Assembly: GCA_023388175.1 (NCBI GenBank)
Contig: JAEWGT010000009.1
Location: 434,001-498,000 of the forward strand
Reading direction: 5' to 3'
From: Pseudomonadota bacterium
GTDB taxonomy: Bacteria > Pseudomonadota > Alphaproteobacteria > Rhizobiales > Devosiaceae
DNA: 64,000 nt
In this document: one piece after another, positions 49,789 through 59,118 of the stretch
Layout: each line of letters begins with the position of its first letter
Position numbering within the stretch: position 1 is the stretch's first letter
Position numbers and translations under genes: made by a program
Notes under the pieces: generated by a model
What the model saw: the letters and a program-made list of their open reading frames with translations, nothing else
Database searches by the model: none
What the model was told of the DNA's origin: nothing

Positions 49789-50634
49789 ATGACGGCCGCG
49801 TCCCGCTTTCGTCAGCCCAGCGTCATTCCCGGCTTCGGGCTGACCCTTGGCTTCACTATTGCCTATTTCTCACTGATCATTCTGGTGCCGCTGGTGGCTC
49901 TGGTGCTGCGCTCGGCGGGTCTGGGCTGGAACGGCTTCTGGACCACGGCACTCGATCCGCGGGTCCTCGCCTCGCTGCGCACCAGCTTTGTCACCGCGCT
50001 GATCGCCGCTGGCATCAATGTTGTCTTCGGCACGCTGATCGCCTGGGTGCTGGTGCGCTACCGCTTTCCCGGCCGGCGCATATTCGACGCCATGGTCGAC
50101 CTGCCCTTCGCTTTGCCCACCGCTGTCGCCGGCATTGCGCTCACCGCCATCTATGCGCCCAATGGCTTTGTCGGCCAGCTCTTTGCGCCGCTGGGCATCC
50201 GCATCGCCTATACGCCCATCGGCATTACCATCGCCATGGTCTTTATCGGCCTGCCCTTCGTGGTGCGCACCATCCAGCCCATTCTCGAAGAGGCCAGCAA
50301 GGAAGTGGAGGAAGCCTCCGCCACGCTCGGCGCCAACCGCTTCCAGACCATTTCCCGCGTCCTGCTGCCCAGCCTCACACCGGCCATTCTCACCGGCTTT
50401 GCCCTCGCCTTCGCCCGCGCCGTGGGTGAATACGGCTCGGTGATCTTCATTGCCGGCAATATCCCCTTCGTCTCGGAAATCGCCCCGCTGCTGATCGTCA
50501 TCCGCCTCGAAGAATTCAACTATTCCGGCGCCGCCGTCATCGCCACGGTCATGCTGTCGATCTCGTTCGTCATGCTTTTCATCATCAATCTCATTCAGGC
50601 CTGGAGCCGCAGGAGATATGGCTATGGCAGCTAG
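49789..50634 (+). CDS. cysT: Sulfate ABC transporter permease CysT (CysU)
   Basis: A 281-residue permease with about six membrane segments. The N-terminus PGFGLTLGFTIAYFSLIILVPL and the EAA loop ILEEASKEVEEASATLGANRFQTISRVLLP are typical of CysT. It forms the sulfate channel with CysW. The ATG has GGGAGG upstream and the end overlaps cysW. Upstream (49660-49788) there is room for a promoter; a TTGAGA and TAGTCT 16 bases apart (near 49680-49710) are possible but unproven. Confidence 0.95.
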   Translation: MTAASRFRQPSVIPGFGLTLGFTIAYFSLIILVPLVALVLRSAGLGWNGFWTTALDPRVLASLRTSFVTALIAAGINVVFGTLIAWVLVRYRFPGRRIFDAMVDLPFALPTAVAGIALTAIYAPNGFVGQLFAPLGIRIAYTPIGITIAMVFIGLPFVVRTIQPILEEASKEVEEASATLGANRFQTISRVLLPSLTPAILTGFALAFARAVGEYGSVIFIAGNIPFVSEIAPLLIVIRLEEFNYSGAAVIATVMLSISFVMLFIINLIQAWSRRRYGYGS

Positions 50635-51496
50635 TTCGACCCATGCCGCCCGCCGCGTCTCGCCGACCAACGAGCCTCTATGGGTGCGCTGGACGCTGAT
50701 CCTGACCGGACTGGCCTTCATGGCGCTGTTTCTGGTCATGCCGCTGATTGCGGTCTTTGCCGAAGCGCTCAAGGGCGGGGTAGGCACCTATTTCGCTTCG
50801 CTGCAGAGCCCCGATGCGCTCTCCGCCATTCGGCTGACCCTGATCGTCGCTGCCATAGCCGTGCCGCTCAACGTCGTCTTTGGCATCGCCGCCTCCTGGG
50901 CCATCGCCAAGTTCGAGTTCAAGGGCAAGGCGTTTCTGATCACCCTGATCGATCTGCCCTTCTCGGTCTCGCCGGTGATTTCGGGCCTCGTCTATGTGCT
51001 GCTCTTCGGCACCGGCAGTGTGCTCGGTCCCTGGCTCAAGAGCTACAATATCGAAATCCTCTTCGCCGTGCCTGGCATTGTGCTGGCCACTATTTTCGTG
51101 ACTTTCCCCTTCGTCGCGCGCGAATTGATCCCCTTGATGCAGGATCAGGGAACGGGCGACGAGGAAGCGGCGCTTTCGCTCGGCGCTTCCGGTTGGCAGA
51201 CCTTTTTCCGGGTGACGCTCCCCAATATCAAATGGGGCCTGCTCTATGGCGTTCTGCTGTGTAATGCCCGCGCCATGGGCGAGTTTGGCGCGGTTGCCGT
51301 GGTCTCGGGCAAGATCCGCGGCCAGACCACCACCATGCCCTTGCAGGTGGAAATGTTCTATAACGAGTATCAGGGCACAGCCGCTTTCGCGCTGGCGTCG
51401 CTTCTCGCCTTGCTGGCGCTGGTTACTCTCGTGCTTAAGTCGGCCTTGGAATGGCGCTATGGCGATGAACTCGCCGCCACCGGCCGGGGTCACTGA
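50618..51496 (+). CDS. cysW: Sulfate ABC transporter permease CysW
   Basis: A 292-residue permease. VRWTLILTGLAFMALFLVMPL is the first segment, and the EAA loop is MQDQGTGDEEAALSLGASGWQTFFRVTLP. The C-terminus LALLALVTLVLKSALEWR is typical of CysW. Its start at 50618 lies inside the cysT 3' end; a second ATG at 50624 has better spacing from AGGAG. It is followed 12 bp later by cysA. Confidence 0.95.
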   Translation: MAMAASSTHAARRVSPTNEPLWVRWTLILTGLAFMALFLVMPLIAVFAEALKGGVGTYFASLQSPDALSAIRLTLIVAAIAVPLNVVFGIAASWAIAKFEFKGKAFLITLIDLPFSVSPVISGLVYVLLFGTGSVLGPWLKSYNIEILFAVPGIVLATIFVTFPFVARELIPLMQDQGTGDEEAALSLGASGWQTFFRVTLPNIKWGLLYGVLLCNARAMGEFGAVAVVSGKIRGQTTTMPLQVEMFYNEYQGTAAFALASLLALLALVTLVLKSALEWRYGDELAATGRGH

Positions 51497-51508
51497 CAGG
51501 GAAGATTG

Positions 51509-52540
<1,032 letters not shown>

Positions 52541-52583
52541 ATCGTGTCACGTTCAATCTGAACGCCACTCTCTACCCATCGTC

Positions 52584-52606
52584 ACCACCGGGCTTGTCCC
52601 GGTGGT
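52584..52606. repeat. Palindromic repeat between cysA and the LacI gene
   Basis: ACCACCGGG (52584-52592), loop CTTGT, CCCGGTGGT (52598-52606), a perfect 9-bp hairpin. It resembles the short palindromic repeats scattered in Hyphomicrobiales genomes. It lies between convergent genes and has no T run. It could act as a 3' stabiliser or a DNA-uptake- or gyrase-type site; none is proven. Confidence 0.5.
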
Positions 52607-52616
52607 CCATGCCTCC

Positions 52617-53597
52617 TCACCGCAGATCCGCTACCGAATCCCGCTCGACCAGTTCCGGCACCAGCATCAGCCGCCGTGGTGGCAATTGGCGCTTCTCTGC
52701 CTGCATCCGCTCCACCAGCAGGCGGAAGGCCGCGACGCCCATATCGCCACCCGGCAGCCGCAACGTCGTCAGCATGGGTGAAATCTGGGTGGCGGCGGCG
52801 AAATCGCCATAGCCGATCACCGACACATCCTCGGGCACGCGATAACCCAGCCGGTGCAGTTCGGAGACCACGAAGACACCCAGGCTGTCATGCGAGCAGA
52901 ACAGGGCCGTGGGCATTTCCCCTTCCATTTTGAGGCTCAGGAAGGACTGGGCGAAGGTGTTGTCGTCGCTGAACTGGATTTCATAGACCGAGGCATCGTC
53001 CTGGGTCAGCATGGCCTCGCGCAGCCCGAACAGGCGCTCCATGCGGCCGCGCAGCACCCGGCTGCCATGCACGAAGGCGATGCGGCGATGGCCCCGCGCC
53101 AGCAGATATTGGCCGACCGCATTGCCCGCCTCGTGGTCCGCGCCGCTCACCTGATCGGTCTGCTCCAGTGGCGATACCCAGCCAAGCCGCACCATGGCCC
53201 GGCCCGATGCGGAAAAGGCGGTGATGATTTCGGGCACATACTGGCCCACCAGAACGATCCCGGCAGCATTGTTGGCAATGGCGCGCGCCCTGTCTTCGTC
53301 CGGCGCCCAGTGACTTTGCACCTGAAACCCGGCTGCCCCCGCCTCCTGCTGGATTCCGTTCTGCATCTGCATCCACAATTCGCTGTTCACCGGGTCATGC
53401 TCGGCAAAGACGATCTGGATCGAGGGCTGCGCCGGCATCATCTCCGCGGCGCGCAGATAGCCCATTTCCAGCGCCTTGCCGGTGATGCGCAGGCGCGTCT
53501 CTTCGCTCACCCCGTCCTTGCCGGACAGGGCGCGGGAAACGGCGAATTTGGACACACCCATCTGATCGGCAATGTCCTGCAGCGTGATTTTCTTCAA
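52617..53597 (-). CDS. LacI family regulator of the right-hand carbohydrate locus
   Basis: About 326 residues. The helix-turn-helix is ITLQDIADQMGVSKFAVSRALSGKDGVSEETRLRI, the hinge is AAEMMPAQ, and the ligand domain follows with IQIVFAEHDPVNSELWMQ. It is divergent from a family-5 binding-protein gene and its whole transport and catabolism cluster, so it is the likely repressor. I start at the TTG at 53597 (MKKITLQDI, the normal LacI start); a TTG at 53612 is also in frame and neither has a good Shine-Dalgarno. Operator-like sites lie upstream at 53616-53796. Confidence 0.9.
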   Translation of the reverse strand: MKKITLQDIADQMGVSKFAVSRALSGKDGVSEETRLRITGKALEMGYLRAAEMMPAQPSIQIVFAEHDPVNSELWMQMQNGIQQEAGAAGFQVQSHWAPDEDRARAIANNAAGIVLVGQYVPEIITAFSASGRAMVRLGWVSPLEQTDQVSGADHEAGNAVGQYLLARGHRRIAFVHGSRVLRGRMERLFGLREAMLTQDDASVYEIQFSDDNTFAQSFLSLKMEGEMPTALFCSHDSLGVFVVSELHRLGYRVPEDVSVIGYGDFAAATQISPMLTTLRLPGGDMGVAAFRLLVERMQAEKRQLPPRRLMLVPELVERDSVADLR

Positions 53598-53615
53598 GGG
53601 CGTGCCCCGCAATTT

Positions 53616-53796
53616 TGTTAGGTTGTACCACGCCTGTTATTATGTGCAAGTCATCGTAATTATCCCGCAAAATCGCATGGATTCATATGGATTTGCGCGG
53701 ATTGCGCCACCCCCGATAACGTTTTCACAAAACATATTGACCTAACAGTTTTGTGCTGAGAGGCTTGCGTTAGCTCGAAGAGTGACATGTTAGGTC
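53616..53796. promoter_or_regulatory. Repeated TGTTAGGT motifs between LacI and the binding protein
   Basis: TGTTAGGTT (53616-53624), GACCTAACA (53739-53747, inverted) and TGTTAGGTC (53788-53796). The last two are a perfect 9-bp inverted pair 40 bases apart. Three copies in one intergenic region suggest a bound regulator. LacI-family proteins do not usually use such separated half sites, so another factor or DNA looping is possible. Confidence 0.5.
53715..53755. promoter_or_regulatory. LacI-type operator and adjacent inverted repeat
   Basis: GATAACGTTTTC (53715-53726) is a near-perfect palindrome with a central CG, the classical LacI-family operator form. Directly beside it, CACAAAAC (53726-53733) and GTTTTGTG (53748-53755) are perfect inverted arms 14 bases apart. 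Both are about 64-104 bp upstream of the binding-protein start and are probable targets of the divergent LacI regulator. Confidence 0.6.
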
Positions 53797-53818
53797 GCCC
53801 GAGTGAAGGAGGACCACG

Positions 53819-55747
53819 ATGACCCAAATTTCCCGCAGGACATTCCTGGCTGCGACCGGGGCTGCCATTCTGCTTCCCGCCATTCCCGCTTTCGCGCAGG
53901 CCCCGGCCGGTGAAGCGCCCGCTCTTGCCGAGGCGGTGGCTGCCGGCAACCTGCCCCCGCTTGCCGAGCGTCTGCCGCTCAATCCCATGGTGGTCACACC
54001 ACAGGACAGCATTGGCCAATATGGCGGCGACCTGCGCGCGGCCCTGGTCGGCGGCGGCGCGCTCAACATGATGCACCGCTATCAGGGCTACGAGCCGCTG
54101 GTGCGCTATACCCCGGATTTTACCGGCGTCATCCCCAATGTCGCCGAGAGCTACGAGACCAACGAGGATGCCTCGGTCTATACGTTCAAGCTGCGTGAAG
54201 GTCACAAATGGTCGGACGGCCAGCCCTTCACCACCGACGACATCATGTTCTTCTATGAAGACGTGCTGCTGCACGAGGAACTGACGGTCAGCCCGCCGAC
54301 GCCGCTGCGCACCCTGTCCGGTGAGATCGCCAAATTCGAGAAGGTGGATGAAACCACGTTCCGTATCGTCTTCCCCGAGCCCAATGGCCTGCTGCCGCTG
54401 CGCCTGGCATGGGCCAATGACGACCGCTCGACGCGCACCCCGCGCCATTATCTCGAACAGTTCCACATCAAGTACAATCCCGATGCCGACAAACTGGCTC
54501 AGGAGCGCGGCCTGACCGGCTGGGTCCAGCTCTTCCAGATCATGAGCGGCATTTCGGTCGACGGCGAGATCTTCAAGAACAAGGACATGCCGACCCTCTA
54601 TGGCTGGAAGATCGTCCAGCCCATCGGGGAATCCGCCGACTTCTCCATCGCCGACCGCAATCCCTACTATTTCAAGGTCGATACCGCAGGCAACCAGCTC
54701 CCCTATATCGACCGCATCACCTATGCGGTGGCCGCCGACAATGAAGTGCTGCTGCTCAAGGCGCTGCAGGGCGAGATCGACGTGCTCGACCAGTGGATCG
54801 CCACCCCCGCCAATCGCGCGGTGCTTTACGATGGCATGGAGACCGGACGCTACGGCTTTTACACCACGACCTCGACCGAGCCGAACGAGATGGTGTTCCA
54901 GCTCAACATGACCCATCCGGACGAAGCCAAGCGGGCCCTGTTCCAGAACAAGGACTTCCGCATTGCGCTGAGCCACGCCATCGACCGCCAGGCCATTATC
55001 GATACCGTGTTCATCGGCCAGGGCGCGCCTGCCCAGCCCTCGATCCGCGAAGGCGATCCGCTCTATAACGAGCAGCTGGCGACCCAATATACCGAGTTCG
55101 ACCCGGCCCGCGCCAATGAGCTGCTCGACGCCATCCTGCCAAACAAGGATGCTGACGGCTGGCGCGTGATGGACAATGGCACCCGCCTCACCATCGTCTT
55201 CGAGATCGATCAGGCCCGCCAGACCTTTGTGGACAGTTTCCAGCTCGTCCTGCCCATGCTGCGCGCCGTCGGCATCGATACCCAGATGCGCACCATGGAC
55301 CGCTCGCTCTGGACCGTGCGTGTCCGCGAAGGCGGCGAGTTCGATGCCACGGTGCACAAGTTCGGCGGCAATAGCGGCATCTCCGCCGTGCTCGATCCGC
55401 GCTACTACTTCCCCAACACCACCGAGGCCTTCTACGCCAAGGGCTGGCAGATCTGGTACAACAATCCGTCCTCGCCCGACGCCGTCGAGCCGCCGGAAGA
55501 AACCAAGCGCCAGTTCGAGCTCTATAACGAAGTCCGCCAGACCGGCGACCAGGCACGCCAGACCGAATTGATGGCCGAGATCATCCAGATCGCCGCCGAT
55601 CAGTTCTATGCCTTCGGCGTCACCCTGCCCATGGATGGCTACGGCATCGTCTCCAACCGTATCGCCAACCTGGCGCCGTCCATGCCCAATTCCTGGGGCT
55701 ATCCGACGCCGGCTCCGACCAATCCGGAGCAATACTACATCCGCTGA
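53819..55747 (+). CDS. Family-5 substrate-binding protein with Tat signal
   Basis: A 642-residue periplasmic binding protein. The N-terminus MTQISRRTFLAATGAAILLP is a twin-arginine signal with cleavage near AFA-QA. The mature part has the family-5 features ENYETNEDASVYTFKLREGHKWSDGQPFTTDDIMF and DFRIALSHAIDRQAII. The length exceeds DppA by about 100 residues, as in rhizobial sugar-binding members such as AgpA, which binds alpha-galactosides. The linked LacI, glycosidase and sugar dehydrogenase genes argue for an oligosaccharide ligand. It starts a long plus-strand row. Confidence 0.9.
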   Translation: MTQISRRTFLAATGAAILLPAIPAFAQAPAGEAPALAEAVAAGNLPPLAERLPLNPMVVTPQDSIGQYGGDLRAALVGGGALNMMHRYQGYEPLVRYTPDFTGVIPNVAESYETNEDASVYTFKLREGHKWSDGQPFTTDDIMFFYEDVLLHEELTVSPPTPLRTLSGEIAKFEKVDETTFRIVFPEPNGLLPLRLAWANDDRSTRTPRHYLEQFHIKYNPDADKLAQERGLTGWVQLFQIMSGISVDGEIFKNKDMPTLYGWKIVQPIGESADFSIADRNPYYFKVDTAGNQLPYIDRITYAVAADNEVLLLKALQGEIDVLDQWIATPANRAVLYDGMETGRYGFYTTTSTEPNEMVFQLNMTHPDEAKRALFQNKDFRIALSHAIDRQAIIDTVFIGQGAPAQPSIREGDPLYNEQLATQYTEFDPARANELLDAILPNKDADGWRVMDNGTRLTIVFEIDQARQTFVDSFQLVLPMLRAVGIDTQMRTMDRSLWTVRVREGGEFDATVHKFGGNSGISAVLDPRYYFPNTTEAFYAKGWQIWYNNPSSPDAVEPPEETKRQFELYNEVRQTGDQARQTELMAEIIQIAADQFYAFGVTLPMDGYGIVSNRIANLAPSMPNSWGYPTPAPTNPEQYYIR

Positions 55748-55768
55748 CCTGTCCTCCCGTCAGCAAGA

Positions 55769-55798
55769 GCACCGGCGGCGCTTCCCAGCCGCCGGTGC
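55769..55798 (+). other. GC-rich hairpin after the Tat-type binding protein
   Basis: GCACCGGCGGC (55769-55779), loop GCTTCCCA, GCCGCCGGTGC (55788-55798): an 11-bp perfect stem 22 bp after the binding-protein stop. No T run follows. It probably protects the 3' end of the binding-protein mRNA, giving more of it than of the following genes. Confidence 0.75.
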
Positions 55799-55829
55799 GC
55801 GCCTCTCCTAAGAATATTGGACCGCCCCG

Positions 55830-57941
55830 ATGCTCAAGATCGAAGACAGCCCCACTACGCCCGGCCTGCGCACGCCCGACTGGTATAAGAGCGCCACGCG
55901 CTGGACCCAGCTCACCTTCGTCGAGGACGATCCGCAGCGCTACGATCCCGACTTCTGGGTCGATGTCTTCAAGCGCACCCAGTCCAATGCGCTCTGCCTC
56001 TCGGCCGGCGGCTATATCGCCTATTACCCGAGCGAAATTCCGCTCCATTACGTGTCCAAATATATCGGGGACAGCGATCCCTTCGGGCGTCTCGTCGATG
56101 AAGCACGCAAGCTCGACATGCATGTCATGGCGCGCGTTGACCCCCACGCCATCCATGCCGATGCCGCCGAGGCGCATCCCGAATGGGTGTCGCTGACAGT
56201 CGACCGCAAGCCGCGCGAACACTGGGCGCTGCCGGGCATCTACGTCACCTGCGCCTATTCGAGCTACAATTTCGACTTCATGACCAAGGTCATCGTCGAG
56301 ATCGCTGAAAAATACGATATCGACGCGCTGTTCGGCAATCGCTGGCAGGGCCATGGCGTCTGCTATTGCAAGGCCTGCGAAGACAATTTCCGCGACTATT
56401 CCGGCTATGAGCTGCCCGAAACCAGCAATGCCGCCGATCCGGTCTGGCAGGCCTGGGCCGCATGGCGCCGCACCACCCTGACCCGCCTCGTCGCCCATTG
56501 GGACGATGAGGTGAAGAAGGTGAAGCCCCATGCCAGCTTCATTCCCAATATGAGCGGTTCGTCGCTGATGGAATTCGATCTTTCCGTCATCAAGAAGCAC
56601 TGCCCCATTCTCTTCGTCGACCATCAGGGCCGCCGCAATGTCGAGCCGGCCTGGTCGGCGGGCCGCAATGGCAAGCGCATCCGCGCCACCTTCCGCGACC
56701 GTCCGGTCGGGCTGATTACCTCCATCGGCCCCGAGGAAATCCCGCGCTGGAAGGATTCGGTGCAGTCCGGCCCCGAAATCGAGCAATGGGTGCATGCCGG
56801 GGTCACGCAGGGCCTCTTCCCCTGGTTTACCAAGTTCAACGCCTGCATTCCCGATGATCGCTGGGTCGAGCCCACCGCCCGGGCCTTCCGCATGCATGCA
56901 AAGGTCGAGGAGGCGCTGACCGGCGCGCTGCCCACCGCCGAAATCGCCATCATCGATCCGGCCACCACGCTCCGCCATTGGGACCCCGACAAGCGCCATC
57001 TGGCCGAGCTCAATGATCTGGGGTTCTATCAGGCGCTGGTCGAGGCGCGGCTGCCCTTTGAATTCATTTCGGACCAGGTGATGACCGCCGACGCGCTCAA
57101 GCGCTTCAAGCTCGTCATCCTTGCCAATGCCACCTACCTCTCTGACGAGCAGTGCAAGGCAATCAGCGATTATGTCGCCGCCGGCGGCTCGGTCGTTGCC
57201 GCCCACCAGACCTCGCTCTACGACGAAAAGGGCGAAGCCCGCGCCGATTTCGGCCTGGCCGATGTCTTCGGCGTCACCATGAAAAGCCCGCCGCGCGACA
57301 AGGTGCGCAATTCCTATGTCGCCATCAATGGCACCCACCCGATCAATCGCGGCTATCACAATTCCCAGCGCATAATCGGGGGCACCGAACTGATTGCGGT
57401 GGAGCCAACCACCGATGTCGACCAGCCCTTCCTCACCGTGCCCGATTTCCCCGACCTGCCCATGGAAGAGGTCTATCCGCGCCTGCCCCCACAGGGCGTC
57501 GGCGTGTCGGCCCGCACCACAGAGGCCGGTGGTCGGGTGGTCTATATTCCCTGGAATATCGGCGAGGTCTTCTGGACCTATCTCGCCCCCGACCAGGGCA
57601 TGCTCATCGCCAATGCGGTAAAATGGGCGCTGGGCAAGACGCCCGAAGTCGAGATCGAGGGCAAGGGCGTCTTCGATATCGGCCTGCATGACAGTGCTGT
57701 CGGCCGCGCGCTCTGCGTGCTCAACCTCACCAATCCCATGATGATGAAGGGCCCCCTGCGCGACACCTGGCCCGTCGGCCCGCTCAAGGTGTCCATCGAA
57801 ATTCCAGAGGGGAAAACCATTGGTTCGGCCAAACTTCTTGTGGCCGGTGAAGAGGTTGACGTCACAGTGCAGGATAACCGAGTCACGCTCGACATCACCG
57901 AGATCGAAACCATGGAAGTGGTGCATCTGGTCTGGAAGTAA
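55830..57941 (+). CDS. GH42-like glycoside hydrolase with beta-galactosidase trimerisation domain
   Basis: A 703-residue protein without a signal peptide, so cytoplasmic. The N-terminal 330 residues look like a TIM-barrel glycosidase-like domain (hypothetical glycosyl hydrolase 6 type) with HVMARVDPHAIHADAAEAHPEW and the cysteine set GVCYCKACEDNF. The next part (about 360-590) resembles the beta-galactosidase trimerisation, glutamine-amidotransferase-like domain, with FKLVILANATYLSDEQCKAISDYVAAGGSVVA. It probably cleaves the imported saccharide. I could not assign catalytic acids with confidence, so activity is not proven. It lies between the binding protein and a REPIN-like element. Confidence 0.78.
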   Translation: MLKIEDSPTTPGLRTPDWYKSATRWTQLTFVEDDPQRYDPDFWVDVFKRTQSNALCLSAGGYIAYYPSEIPLHYVSKYIGDSDPFGRLVDEARKLDMHVMARVDPHAIHADAAEAHPEWVSLTVDRKPREHWALPGIYVTCAYSSYNFDFMTKVIVEIAEKYDIDALFGNRWQGHGVCYCKACEDNFRDYSGYELPETSNAADPVWQAWAAWRRTTLTRLVAHWDDEVKKVKPHASFIPNMSGSSLMEFDLSVIKKHCPILFVDHQGRRNVEPAWSAGRNGKRIRATFRDRPVGLITSIGPEEIPRWKDSVQSGPEIEQWVHAGVTQGLFPWFTKFNACIPDDRWVEPTARAFRMHAKVEEALTGALPTAEIAIIDPATTLRHWDPDKRHLAELNDLGFYQALVEARLPFEFISDQVMTADALKRFKLVILANATYLSDEQCKAISDYVAAGGSVVAAHQTSLYDEKGEARADFGLADVFGVTMKSPPRDKVRNSYVAINGTHPINRGYHNSQRIIGGTELIAVEPTTDVDQPFLTVPDFPDLPMEEVYPRLPPQGVGVSARTTEAGGRVVYIPWNIGEVFWTYLAPDQGMLIANAVKWALGKTPEVEIEGKGVFDIGLHDSAVGRALCVLNLTNPMMMKGPLRDTWPVGPLKVSIEIPEGKTIGSAKLLVAGEEVDVTVQDNRVTLDITEIETMEVVHLVWK

Positions 57942-58060
57942 GGCACCCCCACCCGGCCTCCCCCTGTAGAAGGGGGAGGAGAAGAGGTGTTTGCTGCCGG
58001 CGTCCAAACGGGCTCGATCTGTCCCTCCCCCTGACAGGGGGAGGTTAGGTGGGGGTAGCC
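57942..58060. repeat. REPIN-like element, copy 5 (between hydrolase and permease)
   Basis: The left arm 57942-57981 and right arm 58022-58060 are reverse complements with a few changes; each has CCTCCCCCTG facing CAGGGGGAGG. It begins at the base after the hydrolase stop. Its spacer edges match copy 3 in reverse orientation. It lies in the middle of a transport operon, so transcripts through it would fold into a large hairpin. Confidence 0.83.
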
Positions 58061-58122
58061 TTCAAAAAAACCGATCCGGCGGTCCCGCCGGGTTACCCCG
58101 CAAGGCCGAAAGAGGAACGGCA

Positions 58123-59109
58123 ATGCTGAACTATATTCTGAAGCGATTGGCCTACATGATCCCGACCCTGTTCGGCATGTCGATCATTTCCTTCGCCATC
58201 ATCCAGCTTCCGCCCGGTGATTATCTCACCTCGCTGATGTCCACCCTTGCCGATGGCGGCGCGCCGATCGATCCGGCCACCGTTGCGCGGCTGCGCGCCC
58301 AATATGGCCTCGATGAGCCGGTCTGGGTGCAATATGGCAAGTGGATGTGGGGTATTATCAGCCGCGGCGATTTCGGCTTTTCCTTCGAGTGGAACCAGCC
58401 GGTGTCCGAGGTGATCTGGTCGCGCATGGGCTCGACCCTGGCCATCTCTTTTGCCGCGCTGCTCTTCGTGTGGGCCGTGTCGCTGCCCATCGGCATCTAT
58501 TCGGCCGTGCGCCGCAATTCCATCGGCGACCACGTCTTCACCTTTTTCGGCTTCATCGGCCTCGCCGTGCCCAATTTCATCCTGGCGCTGACGTTGATGT
58601 ATGTGTCCTTCCGCTTCTTCGGCCAGTCGGTGGGCGGGCTGTTTTCGCCCGAATATGTCGACGCGCCCTGGAGCTGGGGCAAGGTCTGGGATCTGATCCT
58701 GCACCTCTGGATACCCATCCTGGTCATCGGCATGTCCGGCACCGCCGCCATGATCCGCATCCTGCGCGCCAATCTCACCGACGAATTGAGCAAGCCCTAT
58801 GTGGTCACAGCCCGTGCCAAGGGCCTGCCCGAATACAAGGTCGTGCTCAAATATCCCGTCCGCATTGCGCTCAACCCCTTTGTGTCGGCCATTGGCTGGG
58901 TGCTGCCGGAGCTGATTTCCGGCGTTACCATCACCGCCATCGTGCTCAACCTGCCCACTGCCGGTCCCCTGCTGCTGCGGGCGCTGGTGGCGCAGGACAT
59001 GTATCTGGCCGGCAGCTTCATCCTGCTGCTCAGCGTCCTGACCCTGATCGGCATGCTGATTTCCGACATTCTCCTTGCGCTGCTCGATCCGCGCATCCGG
59101 TACAATTGA
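58123..59109 (+). CDS. Peptide-type ABC permease (DppB-like) of the carbohydrate locus
   Basis: A 328-residue permease: MLNYILKRLAYMIPTLFGMS is the standard start. The periplasmic loop after residue 40 is long, and the EAA loop is SKPYVVTARAKGLPEYKVVLKYPV. LAGSFILLLSVLTLIGMLISDILLALLDPRIRYN closes the protein. It forms the channel with the following permease. The start at 58123 has AGAGGAAC upstream. The longer frame upstream only covers the repeat. Confidence 0.93.
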   Translation: MLNYILKRLAYMIPTLFGMSIISFAIIQLPPGDYLTSLMSTLADGGAPIDPATVARLRAQYGLDEPVWVQYGKWMWGIISRGDFGFSFEWNQPVSEVIWSRMGSTLAISFAALLFVWAVSLPIGIYSAVRRNSIGDHVFTFFGFIGLAVPNFILALTLMYVSFRFFGQSVGGLFSPEYVDAPWSWGKVWDLILHLWIPILVIGMSGTAAMIRILRANLTDELSKPYVVTARAKGLPEYKVVLKYPVRIALNPFVSAIGWVLPELISGVTITAIVLNLPTAGPLLLRALVAQDMYLAGSFILLLSVLTLIGMLISDILLALLDPRIRYN

Positions 59110-59118
59110 GGTGATGGC

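Noticed and set aside
53660..55732. 690-residue minus-strand frame opposite the Tat-type binding protein
   Set aside because: The plus strand encodes a complete family-5 binding protein with Tat signal; the minus frame is a compositional shadow.
55620..58007. 795-residue minus-strand frame opposite the GH42-like gene
   Set aside because: The plus frame has clear domain structure and proper spacing to its neighbours; the minus frame has no start signal or recognisable domain.
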